Part shown: in pieces, positions 9,726 to 18,833 of the stretch
Position numbering within the stretch: position 1 is the stretch's first letter
Layout of the letters: each line of letters starts with the position of its first letter
NCBI GenBank assembly: GCA_021780695.1
Contig: JAJXYD010000034.1
Span: 1-64,000 of the forward strand
Reading direction: 5' to 3'
Source: Deltaproteobacteria bacterium
GTDB taxonomy: Bacteria > Desulfobacterota > Syntrophobacteria > Syntrophobacterales > Syntrophobacteraceae
Length of the DNA: 64,000 nucleotides
Notes under the pieces: generated by a model
Databases searched by the model: none
The model's input: only the letters and a program-made list of their open reading frames with translations
What the model was told of the DNA's origin: nothing
Made by a program: the position numbers and the translations under genes

Positions 9726-9918
9726 TGCATATTTCTTGGGTATCCGGGGAATTTTCGCGGAAGAAACTTTTTTGACCTCTTTTGGGGGCAGTCGATTTTG
9801 TTTCCCGGAGATTTTCAACGGGCCGCACTGCGGTCATTTCCGCCTTTCGAGAGGCGGGGAGGCCCCTGTATTGGACCGGCGGTCCTTTTCCCTTGCACGG
9901 GAGCGTCCTTTCGCGGGC

Positions 9919-11898
9919 CTAATTGCCTCCGCTTTGCGGGACAATCCTGACTCCGTTAACGGCGGGTATGGGCGCTGCCGGGGCGCCTGAAGGCGAACCG
10001 GCGCTATAGACGAGAACAGCTCCCTGGCCAACATCGAGGGAGATCGAGGTAATGGGCGTAGTGCTGACAGTGCCGTCAACGCCCAATTGGTAACAGGTTC
10101 GCGGGAGATTTAGGCTGGTAGCTGAACTGGAATTTTCATAAGAGCAAGACGACGGCGAAGGGCCTCTCACCTTTGAAACGACCAATGCATTCGTGAACTG
10201 ACGAGTATAGACGAAATAGTCAGTGGAGGCAATTTCATAGGGTCCGCTAGCCGGACTAGAGGCTCCCGAGATAATGTTTAGATAGAGTGTTCCGCTTAGA
10301 GAACCGTTGCCGTTTATCTGGAAAACGTTTCCCTGACTGTCCTGTAAAAAGTCCCAAGCCCATTGGCCATTAGTCCACGATTGACTGCTGTCGGTAAACT
10401 TGTTCCCGGAGCCGACGCCTTTTGTTCCGCTGAGAAGAATCTTTGACGGATCAACGCCAACCTGGATTACAGACGCGGCGCCGAGCGGCTGGCCAATATT
10501 GTACTCGATTGCGGGAAACCAGTGGACGGCCTGAGGGTCCGCGCCGTAGCTGCCATTGCCTCTTGAAAAGTAGGTGTTTGAGGAGGATACGATGTAATAT
10601 GCGGCGAGGTTTGCCATTTCATCGAAGGGGTCGCAGGTATTTGTGATCGGACTTATGGCTGCAACTGGCGCATCCTCTGAATCGATTATGTCTTGAACAC
10701 CCGAGGAGGCCTCCGTAGCCACGAGAGAAATCAACCCGGCGAGCTCGGTAGACGGCGTCAGATACCCTTGAAGTTCCAGTTCACGCAAAACCCCTTCCTC
10801 ATAGGGATACAAGGCGCTCCAGTCGGAGGTGCCGCCATAGCCTCCCTGGTTTGACCATTGCTGAAAATTGGCGCCTCCTTTGGGGCCGAACGCCTTTCGA
10901 ACGGCGGCCCAGTCCGAGACTAAACCTTGATCGAAGGCTCCTGTTCCAGCGGTCGCGGCCGAGGACAACGGTTCATTGTATTCCGCGATTGTACCTCCGG
11001 AGTTTATTTTACCGCTAGTACCCAAAATGCCGGCGCCGGAATTATCCACAAAAATGCCGTTATAGTTGGGGCCCTGGGAAGGCGTCCTAAGGGACAAGAG
11101 CTGAAACCAGGTATTAAAGGCAATATATGCAGGGTTATTGGGATATACAAATATGCGATCATTGGTTTGGGTCATCGTGGTATCGGAAGGGCCATTACTC
11201 CAGAAATAGGTGGGAATACGCGGGCCTTGCAATCCATTTCCCGTGCAAAACGAATAGGGAGTTCCGGTGCCCGTGCAGTCGGAATTGCTAAAGTTGGAAA
11301 GAGTTCTCGTGGGCGTGTTGGAACCGGACCTGTCGGTTAGCGTTATTGATGTGGCTTGACTGAAGTGCAGGAACATGCCTTCATGACAGTCGTTGCCGTT
11401 TGCATAGGTTCTACCGGTATTGGGATCGGAGAAGGCGGAATAGGTAGGTCCGTTGCAGGTTCCGGTTCCCCCACCAGTACAGCAGGTAAAGGGCACGCCG
11501 GAAGACGTGCAGGAGGCGTTTTGGGGTTGGCCGCACCAGGTCTGAATTTCAGAATCTTTTGCAAGTCCCACGTTATTGGGAAGTGAACCGCCTACATAGA
11601 GGCAGTAATAATTATCATAGAGAAGGACAGGCGCCGCCGTATAGGGCAGCATCGCAGCTAAAAGGTCGCTGCTTGGGCTGTCAAACCAGTCAAAATGCTG
11701 TGCAACCCACTGGGGCGTATCAGGCGAGACAAGAGCGGAGAGGCCGAGATATGACACAACGGCCGTTTTTATCCAGGCTCTAACGGGCGTATAGGTTTGT
11801 ACGGCGGCTGCCTGGACGGGCGGGATAAAGAATGCAAAAAAAACAGCGACCCAGCGAAAGACTGATTTGAAGCTATCGCATTTTGTTTTAATAGACAT
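9919..11898 (-). CDS. Secreted protein, putative glycoside-hydrolase-like (GHL15-like), with Cys-Thr-Gly motifs
   Basis: The protein begins with a signal peptide (positive start, hydrophobic WVAVFFAFFI, cut after PVQAAA), so it should be exported. The segments WFDSPSSDLL, APVLLYDNYY, NYNGIFVDNSG and, near the end, YFVYTRQFTNALVVSKV and DVGQGAVLVYS recall putative glycosidases of the GHL15 type: a barrel with an (N/D)GIFxDN strand and a C-terminal beta-sandwich. I give this as a resemblance, not a firm assignment. Two Cys-rich inserts of the pattern C-T-x-x-G-x-P-(F/Y)-x-x-C-T-G lie at 11455-11511 and 11233-11277. Start ATG 11898 was chosen for the signal peptide; in-frame starts at 11913 and 11976 only lengthen the leader. 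A role in trimming or degrading the exopolysaccharide is inferred from its place in the locus. No PEP-CTERM anchor is present. Confidence 0.6.
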   Translation of the reverse strand: MSIKTKCDSFKSVFRWVAVFFAFFIPPVQAAAVQTYTPVRAWIKTAVVSYLGLSALVSPDTPQWVAQHFDWFDSPSSDLLAAMLPYTAAPVLLYDNYYCLYVGGSLPNNVGLAKDSEIQTWCGQPQNASCTSSGVPFTCCTGGGTGTCNGPTYSAFSDPNTGRTYANGNDCHEGMFLHFSQATSITLTDRSGSNTPTRTLSNFSNSDCTGTGTPYSFCTGNGLQGPRIPTYFWSNGPSDTTMTQTNDRIFVYPNNPAYIAFNTWFQLLSLRTPSQGPNYNGIFVDNSGAGILGTSGKINSGGTIAEYNEPLSSAATAGTGAFDQGLVSDWAAVRKAFGPKGGANFQQWSNQGGYGGTSDWSALYPYEEGVLRELELQGYLTPSTELAGLISLVATEASSGVQDIIDSEDAPVAAISPITNTCDPFDEMANLAAYYIVSSSNTYFSRGNGSYGADPQAVHWFPAIEYNIGQPLGAASVIQVGVDPSKILLSGTKGVGSGNKFTDSSQSWTNGQWAWDFLQDSQGNVFQINGNGSLSGTLYLNIISGASSPASGPYEIASTDYFVYTRQFTNALVVSKVRGPSPSSCSYENSSSATSLNLPRTCYQLGVDGTVSTTPITSISLDVGQGAVLVYSAGSPSGAPAAPIPAVNGVRIVPQSGGN

Positions 11899-12181
11899 GG
11901 ATTTGCGTCCCATTTTTAAAGTAAAAAAAGCTCCTATTTTCAGACATTTTAAAGCAAAATTCGAGCCAGACGCCATTCCAAAAGTTAACTTACGCCTGCC
12001 ATCAGGTCGGCGGATTCACATTTATGACCAGACTGACACGGACTCTACCTTGCTTTGGCCGGAATGTCTCAGTTTCACCGTTTTCGCTGAGCCAAGATTT
12101 CGCTGGGTTGGCCTTGATGGTCCAGGACGGAGTTATATTTCCGTGGGCAGATGTTTGACGCCTTGTCAGGCTGGAATTTGA

Positions 12182-13321
12182 TCACTCTTTCTTATCAAAA
12201 AGTTTCAGATACAAATTGGTGTATTCGCCTACCATTTTGTCGCGGGAAAAGCTCTGCTCGACCATTTTTCTGGCGTTGCGCCCCAGTTGCCTTGCAAGTT
12301 CAAGATCGTTTAGGGCCCTGTCGATTTCTGCTGCAAGCGCATTGGAATCGCCGGGCGGGACCAGGAGGCCGTTTTTGCCGTTTTCGACAACCTCGGGAAT
12401 TCCTCCGACGCTTGTTGCGATTACCGGAAGGCCGCACGCCATCGCTTCAAGGAGAGCGACCGGCAGGCCCTCGCTCTTTGAAGACATTACGAAAAGATCG
12501 GCTCCGGGCAGAAGCTTATTTATGTCAGTTCTTATTCCGGCAAAGGTTGCGCATGCAGAGAGGCCTTTGCGTTTTACCTGTTCTTCGAGGCTTTTTCGAA
12601 GTCCCCCATCGCCCACCAAGACCAGATGGAAATCGTCTCTACCGATTTTTTTCAGGCATTCCAGGGCGGAGAACAGATTACCGTAGTCCTTTTCTTCGAC
12701 AAGTCTTCCAACGCAGACTATTATTTTTCCTTTGAAGCCTTCAGGAACAAGATCTCTAATGCTTTGCGACGGATTTTGGGGGGAAAAAACGGTGGTGTCC
12801 ACGCCGTTGGGAATGACCGCGATCAGCGATTCCGGAATGAAGGCTTCGGCTACGAGGCGGTTTTTTAGCTCCCGGGAAATGACCGAAAAAAAGCCCGCTT
12901 TTTGGGCAGCCATCCTGCATCCTTCCTTTAGCCTCTGCGATTTCGATATCGACAGCCACGAGTGCTCGGTAAGGCATATATGCGGGATGCCGGCCAATTT
13001 CGCGGCGCGCACTGTCGATAAAAAAAAGGGCACGTGATGTATGTGCAGGATGTCTATTTTTAAGCGTCGAAGAATGATAGCCGGCAGGACCGGACCAAGC
13101 AGCCGCGTAGCTCTGCCGCGTTTCAGGCTAGCGCAGGGAACTCTTTTCTCCCTCAGTATATCGGGCATCAACCCACGGCCGGAGAAGAGCGTCAGGCATA
13201 GAGGGTCGAAGATGGTTCTGTCCAGCCCTGCGCAAACCTCGGCCGCCACCATTTCAGAGCCGCCGACCTTGGGAGAGTAGATCAGGTGGGCGACGCGTAT
13301 TTTGTTTCCGCAAGTTTCCAT
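12182..13321 (-). CDS. Family 4 glycosyltransferase
   Basis: The 379-residue GT-B enzyme has an N-terminal acceptor domain starting VAHLIYSPKVGGSE, with the glycine-rich GGSE loop. The C-terminal donor domain has CVGRLVEEKDYGNL, the ADLFVMSSKSEGLPVALLEA region with the E-x7-E catalytic pattern, and ATSVGGIPEVVENG. It is complete at both ends. It probably adds a hexose to the repeat unit on the cytoplasmic side of the membrane. No obvious ribosome-binding site is seen before ATG 13321. The frame stays open for a further 59 codons after its TGA, which I treat as chance. Confidence 0.85.
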   Translation of the reverse strand: METCGNKIRVAHLIYSPKVGGSEMVAAEVCAGLDRTIFDPLCLTLFSGRGLMPDILREKRVPCASLKRGRATRLLGPVLPAIILRRLKIDILHIHHVPFFLSTVRAAKLAGIPHICLTEHSWLSISKSQRLKEGCRMAAQKAGFFSVISRELKNRLVAEAFIPESLIAVIPNGVDTTVFSPQNPSQSIRDLVPEGFKGKIIVCVGRLVEEKDYGNLFSALECLKKIGRDDFHLVLVGDGGLRKSLEEQVKRKGLSACATFAGIRTDINKLLPGADLFVMSSKSEGLPVALLEAMACGLPVIATSVGGIPEVVENGKNGLLVPPGDSNALAAEIDRALNDLELARQLGRNARKMVEQSFSRDKMVGEYTNLYLKLFDKKE

Positions 13322-13380
13322 TATTTTATAATCATCGAGTTGGAAAAGGAGTTGTTTAGGGGTGTTGAATAAGGTTGAGG

Positions 13381-13745
13381 CTAACCTGGAGCGGAATTTG
13401 CCTGATGCATAGGGTGCCGGGCGATGAGAGAACCGACCGACTCCAAAATATTATTCGTATAGGTGTGGAGGCAATGGCGCTCCTTGACGGACTTAAGCGC
13501 ATTCACGGCCAGATGTTCACAAAGAGCCGGCTGGGAAAGAAGGCGCTCAATGGCGTCTCTCAAGGTTTTGGGATCTTCGGGGGGCACAGCAGCCCATTTA
13601 CTCCTGATTGGATATAGCCGGTTGTTCCGGTCGTGCGCGTGGCGATGACCGGCTTTCCAAGCGCCATGGAATCGAGTACGACGACCTGACCGGTCACTGC
13701 TCCGTCTTACCTGCGCTCACCAACACTTTCAGGGCGATACGATCA
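13381..13745 (-). pseudogene. Degraded C-terminal remnant of a GT4 glycosyltransferase
   Basis: Three frames have to be joined to follow one protein. ALKVLVSAGKTEQ, then TGQVVVLDSMALGKPVIATR, then after GVNGLL a third frame with PPEDPKTLRDAIERLLS. The shifts are near 13690-13703 and 13585-13592. The order (E/D-S-M-A-x-G-K-P-V-I-A-T, then NGLLVPPxDP) is the donor-binding end of family 4 enzymes. The acceptor domain is gone. With two shifts and no start it cannot be functional. Confidence 0.7.
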
Positions 13746-13808
13746 TCCTCTCTCGAACTCAGTTCGAACCTTCTTCCCCATTGTATTCCCCTCCCTTTTG
13801 AGGGGATA

Positions 13809-14801
13809 TTATATATTATTTACCAGATGCAACTCTGCCAGTTCTCCTGCAATCCGGGACAGCTTGTTGTAGCAGGCGACAGTGGAAAAATTGTGAAAGG
13901 CAGACTTGCCGTTTGTGGATAAGGTTGCTGAGAGTGCACTATCGCTTATAAGTGATTGAATTGCCTCTCTCAATCCTTGCGAATTTCCGGCTGGTACGAT
14001 CAGACCATCAACGCCGTGTTGAATGTAATCCTTGGCGCCGCAATCATCCGCTACGATCACCGGCTTACCCATTGCCATTGCATTCAAATAGGTCTGTTGC
14101 CCCCCAGAGTGCAAAAGTCCCTTTTTCATTGGAACGACCACCATTTTGGAGCCGGCCATCCATTTCCGGAAATCCGAATTCGTTACAGGGAAGGCATTTA
14201 CATTCCGAGGCAGGTTTTTTCCCCCCAATATGTCCTTTCGTCGGGTCGCTATAATCACTGGTATATCGAGGCCGCGCACGGCCTCAAGCAAGGTCGGATA
14301 ATCTCGATCCCCGTCCCCTCCGCTGAAGATGTAGTCCCCTTGCGAAACCTCGAATTCATACCCCTCCAGCGTGTGGTGGTATGGAACGTATAGAAACTTA
14401 TCCTTTGAGAGCATAAAAGTATAGGCGTAATCCTCGACCTCGTGGGATGCCCAAACGACAAAGTATGTTACGGCACGAGCCATTATGTGCATCTGGAGTC
14501 TTTTTAGCCAAAGGATGTGTTTCCTTCTATGCTTGTACCACAGGCAATCCGTCATTATGATCGGTGGGCAAGGCCCTCGCAGGAGGCCGGCCAGAAGAGC
14601 GAACAAATTATCTCTTTTGATGGAATGAACAATCGTTACGTCGAAATCCTTCCTAAGCCTGAAGAGGCGGATTGCACTCTTTAGCAGCCCGTTAAGTCCG
14701 GGGCGGTTGTCGGCAAACAGAGTGGTCCGATCGTCCCATCCTTTTATATTCCTACCAACGTGAATTGTAGTCAAAATGCTCGGGTAATCGTCGGTATTCA
14801 T
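13809..14801 (-). CDS. Family 4-like glycosyltransferase
   Basis: The 330-residue protein has a GT-B layout. The N-terminal half carries DVTIVHSIKRDN. The donor half carries FSGGDGDRDYPTLLEAV, VVVPMKKGLLHSGGQQTYLNAMA and MGKPVIVADDCGAKDYIQHG. The usual E-x7-E is replaced by a GGQQTYLNAMAMGKPV segment, as in some family 4 subgroups acting in polysaccharide clusters. GAAGG lies about eight bases before ATG 14801. It is 63 bases upstream of the degraded GT4 remnant and 23 bases downstream of the methyltransferase fragment, so it is an intact gene between two ruins. Substrate unknown. Confidence 0.75.
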   Translation of the reverse strand: MNTDDYPSILTTIHVGRNIKGWDDRTTLFADNRPGLNGLLKSAIRLFRLRKDFDVTIVHSIKRDNLFALLAGLLRGPCPPIIMTDCLWYKHRRKHILWLKRLQMHIMARAVTYFVVWASHEVEDYAYTFMLSKDKFLYVPYHHTLEGYEFEVSQGDYIFSGGDGDRDYPTLLEAVRGLDIPVIIATRRKDILGGKNLPRNVNAFPVTNSDFRKWMAGSKMVVVPMKKGLLHSGGQQTYLNAMAMGKPVIVADDCGAKDYIQHGVDGLIVPAGNSQGLREAIQSLISDSALSATLSTNGKSAFHNFSTVACYNKLSRIAGELAELHLVNNI

Positions 14802-14824
14802 TTACGTACCTTCATAGGCTTTCA

Positions 14825-15097
14825 TTAAACGGTTCGTCGTTTGATTGTTTTTTGATTCCCAGTCACCGAGCAAACTTTAAGGTGTACGGCAACCCAGAGG
14901 CTATAATAAATCATTGCTCCCTTCCGGGATATACGCCGGACTTCTTCCATAACTCGAATGGTTTCGGGCAGATGTTTTAAAATATTTCTGATCAGTATTT
15001 CATCGACGGAGGAATTCTCGAACGGCCAGGGGAAGACGTTAAGATCCTGGATCAGGCCCACACCTATCTTATAGCCAGGCGTTCCATCCGTATTATC
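14825..15097 (-). pseudogene. N-terminally truncated SAM-dependent methyltransferase fragment
   Basis: The frame is open from an upstream stop at 15098-15100 to the TAA at 14825-14827. It carries IQDLNVFPWPFENSSVDEI followed by ILKHLPETIRVMEEVRRI, which matches the motif II to post-II region of class I methyltransferases found in polysaccharide clusters (DLN-x-FPWPF-x-x-x-SVDEI, then HLP-x-T-x-x-VMEE). The glycine-rich SAM-binding motif I is missing, and the C-terminus runs out after about 25 unrelated residues. Its 5' part overlaps the end of the O-antigen ligase gene in another frame, so the deletion joined these two genes. Confidence 0.65.
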
Positions 15098-16332
15098 TCA
15101 AAATCCAAAGGTTTGGAGAGCCGAGCCTGTTCCGCCCGAGTCCTTAGAGCAAGAGAGGCCAGACCGTTGGTAAAGGCCAGGAGGAATGGAACGACAGGCG
15201 AATAGGCATCGGCAAGAAAGATTCCACAGACGATGTAGCCAAGCAGGGAGAGCCTTGCATTTTCCAGAAGTATTCTTACGGGATTTTTTTCATCGAAGGC
15301 AACTGCCGACAGTCCAAGGTGGATATTTTTCCATATCGTATAGAGCATGGCTAAGAAGAGCAGCAAGCCCGGCAGCCCGAGTTCAAGACCGATTTGAAAA
15401 AAAATGTCGTGGCAGGCCTTCCAAGCCGTGTGTCCATAGGCCATGCCCATCGCCGTATGCGACTGCGCTCCTCCCACGCCGGTCAAAATGTGGGTAATAA
15501 AGAGGCGTGCCGCTTGCTTCCAAATCTCGATCCTTCCAACCTTGTAGTTGTAATCGGTGCCATTCCAGACAGCTTTGAAGCGAACTACAAGTTCATGGGG
15601 AAGGAAAAAAAGAGAGCAGCCGGCCAGCCCAACGATCAGGACTTTGGTGGTAAGCTTTGTTTTGCGCCCGAACGTCATGGCCAGAAGGACCGTAAACAGC
15701 CCGATCACCCCACCGCGCGATCCTGTAAGAAATATTGCCGGAAACGATAAGACAAGGAGGCAGGCCGCAAAAGCCTTTTCACGTTTTTTACCTGTTTGGT
15801 AAAAAGCTATAAAAAAAGGAAAAGTGGAAACAAGCATCAGCGCCAGATCGTTGGGGTCAAGCGAGCCGCGGGTAACATCTATACGACCGGAAGCGGTGCG
15901 GACGCCTAGAAAGATTATTTCGAAACAAAAAAGCAGGCCGCAAAGCACCATCCCTTTTACCAGGAACATGGAGTTGTCGAGGTCGGAAGCATAACAGGCT
16001 ATGACAAGGTAGAAGACGAGAAGGGATGTAAGACCGATAAGCCAAAAATGGAAGGAGCTTCCCGGCCACACCGACAGTGGAATTGTCAGGGCGCCCCAAA
16101 ACCACAAGGCCGCCATGAGCTTTGTCTGCTTCCATCCCAGCACGTCTCGCAGCCTGGACGAGGAAAGGCATAGGAGCAGACCAAGGGCCACGGCCAGCTT
16201 GCCAAGGTAAAGGCGAGAAAGGAGCGGGAAGATTTCCTGTATTCTACCGACGAACATGCAGACGATCAAGCCGAGCGCGGCCAGGGTGATCTTACCGGGA
16301 CGATTTTCCAAGGATAATGCCGAACCTTTCAT
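15064..16332 (-). CDS. O-antigen ligase/polymerase family membrane protein
   Basis: The 422-residue protein has about 10-12 hydrophobic segments and a large periplasmic loop. The region LTGSRGGVIGLFTV, followed by the loop containing WNGTDYNYKVGRIEIWKQA and LTGVGGAQSHTAMG, is the Wzy_C signature (SRG-x4 and G-x-G-x-x-x-(S/H)) of WaaL/Wzy-type enzymes. It would polymerise repeat units or transfer chains at the periplasmic face. The sequence alone does not distinguish ligase from polymerase. Start ATG 16332 follows the upstream GT2 gene by 22 bases, so the two are probably one transcript. The C-terminal end overlaps a methyltransferase fragment. Confidence 0.85.
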   Translation of the reverse strand: MKGSALSLENRPGKITLAALGLIVCMFVGRIQEIFPLLSRLYLGKLAVALGLLLCLSSSRLRDVLGWKQTKLMAALWFWGALTIPLSVWPGSSFHFWLIGLTSLLVFYLVIACYASDLDNSMFLVKGMVLCGLLFCFEIIFLGVRTASGRIDVTRGSLDPNDLALMLVSTFPFFIAFYQTGKKREKAFAACLLVLSFPAIFLTGSRGGVIGLFTVLLAMTFGRKTKLTTKVLIVGLAGCSLFFLPHELVVRFKAVWNGTDYNYKVGRIEIWKQAARLFITHILTGVGGAQSHTAMGMAYGHTAWKACHDIFFQIGLELGLPGLLLFLAMLYTIWKNIHLGLSAVAFDEKNPVRILLENARLSLLGYIVCGIFLADAYSPVVPFLLAFTNGLASLALRTRAEQARLSKPLDFEIIRMERLAIR

Positions 16333-16354
16333 AAACGATTTACCTGCTCACTTT

Positions 16355-17416
16355 TTACTGCCGCCCTCTAGAATATTGCGAGGGTATACACTCGCGTTTC
16401 AGGTTTAAATACTTGTTTACAAGTTCTTGGCCCGTTAGGTCTAACAGCTGTGAAACCAGACAATAGGCTCTAAATGCCCCCAGGAGTCTCTGCCTGCCCC
16501 AATTCGAACTGGAGCGGAATCCGTAGCGGAGCACCTGTGAGAGCAAAAAAGGCTGCAAAGAGAGTCTCCATTGAGAGCCCTGTTCGAAGTTCTTGCACAC
16601 AATGTAGGACCTGTTCAATACGTTCATTACTCCAAACTCGTAGCCTGAGGATCTGTATTCAGGCGACTTGTAATGGAATACTTTAGCAGAGCGGGCATAA
16701 AGAATCGAATGCGCCTTGAGGACCCTCAGGCCGGCATCGCGGTCCTCGAACAGAGAATACCTGCCAAGATTTTCGTCAAACCCAGAGAGACCGCGAATCA
16801 CGTCGGTTCGAAAAGTCATCAGAAAACCGGTCAAAATCGAGCAATTTCCCACATTCTCCATATTGGCGGCAAGGAGGCGTCCCGGTCCTGCAAGAGAGCG
16901 GCCCGCCGTCAGGAAAGGGTCGGGGGGAAACAGCGCCTCGAGCTTTGCAAAATGCCTGTCATAGAAGGATTTGACACGATCGAGGGTGGTCATTTTGTAT
17001 TTAACGTTTTTGGAAGTTATCCTTATAGGCGGGGTGGCGCTTTCTTCCATACTCACCGCTCCCACCCGGCAGCCCTTGTCACCTTCATAGGCCCGCATCA
17101 CCGCCTCTGTTACCCCAGGAAACCAAAGCGAATCGTCATCGGGAAAAAATACGACGGGCGACTCTACCATGGCCAGTCCAATATTGCGTTGAAGTGATGC
17201 GCCTGGAGATGTGTGAACGAGCCTCGTCTGTACTTTGGAGGCTCTGGGGTAATTTCCGAAAATTATCTCTATCGCTGATTTTACCTCCGCATGGTTGTCG
17301 CTGGAATCCACAATAATGAGCGATTCTGGCAATCTAGTTTGTGAAAGCATCAGCGGAAGGGACATCATCAGCGCGGAAGCTCTGTTGCGGGTTGCGATAA
17401 CTACGTCAAATTCCAT
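16355..17416 (-). CDS. Family 2 glycosyltransferase
   Basis: The 353-residue GT-A protein has DVVIATRNRASAL at the N-terminus, IIVDSSDN at about residue 35, and VVFFPDDDSLWFPG around residue 90 (the DDD metal site). FEDRDAGLRVLKAH is the usual ED motif of the acceptor loop. AGAGGT precedes ATG 17416. It is soluble and presumably acts on a lipid-linked acceptor at the inner membrane. It lies directly upstream of the O-antigen ligase gene with 22 bases between them. Confidence 0.85.
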   Translation of the reverse strand: MEFDVVIATRNRASALMMSLPLMLSQTRLPESLIIVDSSDNHAEVKSAIEIIFGNYPRASKVQTRLVHTSPGASLQRNIGLAMVESPVVFFPDDDSLWFPGVTEAVMRAYEGDKGCRVGAVSMEESATPPIRITSKNVKYKMTTLDRVKSFYDRHFAKLEALFPPDPFLTAGRSLAGPGRLLAANMENVGNCSILTGFLMTFRTDVIRGLSGFDENLGRYSLFEDRDAGLRVLKAHSILYARSAKVFHYKSPEYRSSGYEFGVMNVLNRSYIVCKNFEQGSQWRLSLQPFLLSQVLRYGFRSSSNWGRQRLLGAFRAYCLVSQLLDLTGQELVNKYLNLKRECIPSQYSRGRQ

Positions 17417-17489
17417 AGGATTAGGACCTCTTTTACTAAGTATCGGCCACCTTGTGTTGCATCTATAATTTCATTAATACACCATAAGG

Positions 17490-17589
17490 TCACACAGATC
17501 TTTTCTGTGTGATCCCTTTGAAAGGCGGCCTTTTCGGGCGTTGTTTCGCCTGATAAAGAGCATCCTTTTTTTCAACAAGCCGCCTTTTT
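17490..17589. repeat. Nested inverted repeats between two glycosyltransferase genes
   Basis: A 9-bp perfect stem TCACACAGA (17490-17498) and TCTGTGTGA (17504-17512) is followed by a second pair, AAAGGCGGC (17521-17529) and GCCGCCTTT (17579-17587). The second pair has about 49 bases between its arms and extra T residues on the plus strand. They occupy the 263-base gap after the GT2 gene at 17680. They may end its minus-strand transcript, but the T tract on that strand is only three bases, so this is not a classical terminator. No gene is seen in the gap. Confidence 0.4.
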
Positions 17590-17679
17590 CAATTGGACCC
17601 ATTTAGAAACGGCATCGTGCGAAGGGATGCATGATCTGATTAGGAGCCGATTGAGTCATGGAGCGTGGGCCATATCGGC

Positions 17680-18816
17680 TTACCTGCTCACTTTGTCCCA
17701 TAACGAGCTGTGGCGTCCCCGAAAAAATCTGTATGCTCCGGCAAGGGCCGCGAGGTTGACCGCGCTGAAATAGAAGGGGAAGTAAAAGAGCGTTCGGTTG
17801 CGCAGACCGGGGAAAAGCAGGCTGGTGGTTGCAAAAAGGTAGAAAAAGATCTGAAGCGTCAATGCGACGTAGCCCGCCGGGCCGCGTAGCGCGGCGGAGG
17901 ATATAAGAAGACCCAGAAGAAAGAACGGGGCGAGCCAACGCAGCACTTTGTGCGAGAAAAACATAAAGAGAAAACCTTTGGGCAGGTCGAGGAGCCTTCC
18001 ACCCAGGTGGAACAAGTATTGATAGCCACCGGCGACGATACGGGCTTTCCTTTTGATTTCATTTTTGACCGAGGGGATTGCTTCTTCTGTGGCCAGAGCG
18101 TCTTGCGCGAAGACGATTCTTTGACGATGAAGAGGCGCCTCCATGCTTATTGCGAAGTCGTCGATGACGGTATCGGCAGCCAAGACGGGCGCGAGTTCAC
18201 GCCTTATGGCAAAAAGAGCACCGTCAACTCCGACGGTGCTCCACACCCTCGATTCGGCCTTTTGAACCAGGTTTTCAAATCTCATGTAGAGACCTTCGCC
18301 GCTTATCTCGGCATTTCCTTTTCCTTTTATACGGACGTGCCCGCTAACGGCCCCCACGGATGTGTCGGCAAAGGGGCGCAGGAGATGGACCAGGGCATTG
18401 GGTTCGAGTATCACATTGGCGTCGCTAAAGACAATGATTTCGCCGTGGGCCACGGAAAGACCGGCGTTTAGAGCGTAAGCCTTGCCTCTTCTCGGCTGGT
18501 ACTGGATGAATCTGAGGCGTTCCGAAATACCTTGATGGTTTTCCAGAATCCGGTTTGTCGAGTCGGTCGATCCGTCAGAGACAATGACGATCTCAAGGTC
18601 CCACTGTCCGGCGGCAAGATTCAGGCAGTTTTGAATCTTTTGCCCTATCACCTCTTCCTCGTTGTGGGCCGCAACGATCAGGGCGATTTTGGCCGGAGGG
18701 GGACCTTCGCGTACTTTAAGCCTTGAAGCGGGGGCTGCGAGCAGCACCGCAAGGGGGTATCCCAGGAAAGTCCAGAAGAGGCAGGCAAGGCAAAGCCAAA
18801 AAATAAAGTTAGTCAC
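17680..18816 (-). CDS. Membrane-bound family 2 glycosyltransferase (processive type)
   Basis: The 378-residue protein has one N-terminal and about three C-terminal membrane segments around a cytoplasmic GT-A domain: IALIVAAHNEEEVIG, VSDGSTDST, VFSDANVI (DxD site), DDFAISMEA (acceptor ED/DD) and KRKARIVAGGYQYL, which stands where Q-x-x-R-W is found in processive synthases. The layout resembles IcaA/PgaC-like beta-glycan synthases, but the Q-x-x-R-W motif is altered. The start is GTG 18816. The upstream GT4 gene ends only 17 bases away, so translation is probably coupled. It may build or extend a homopolymer or add a single sugar; the sequence does not decide. Confidence 0.8.
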   Translation of the reverse strand: MTNFIFWLCLACLFWTFLGYPLAVLLAAPASRLKVREGPPPAKIALIVAAHNEEEVIGQKIQNCLNLAAGQWDLEIVIVSDGSTDSTNRILENHQGISERLRFIQYQPRRGKAYALNAGLSVAHGEIIVFSDANVILEPNALVHLLRPFADTSVGAVSGHVRIKGKGNAEISGEGLYMRFENLVQKAESRVWSTVGVDGALFAIRRELAPVLAADTVIDDFAISMEAPLHRQRIVFAQDALATEEAIPSVKNEIKRKARIVAGGYQYLFHLGGRLLDLPKGFLFMFFSHKVLRWLAPFFLLGLLISSAALRGPAGYVALTLQIFFYLFATTSLLFPGLRNRTLFYFPFYFSAVNLAALAGAYRFFRGRHSSLWDKVSR

Positions 18817-18833
18817 GCCGATGCAAGGTCCGT

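Noticed and set aside
12002..12181. Open frame of 59 codons directly after the GT4 stop codon, in the same frame
   Set aside because: It has no start or ribosome-binding site, and readthrough of a TGA is not supported. A similar open stretch follows the flippase stop at 8250, so such runs occur by chance in this DNA.
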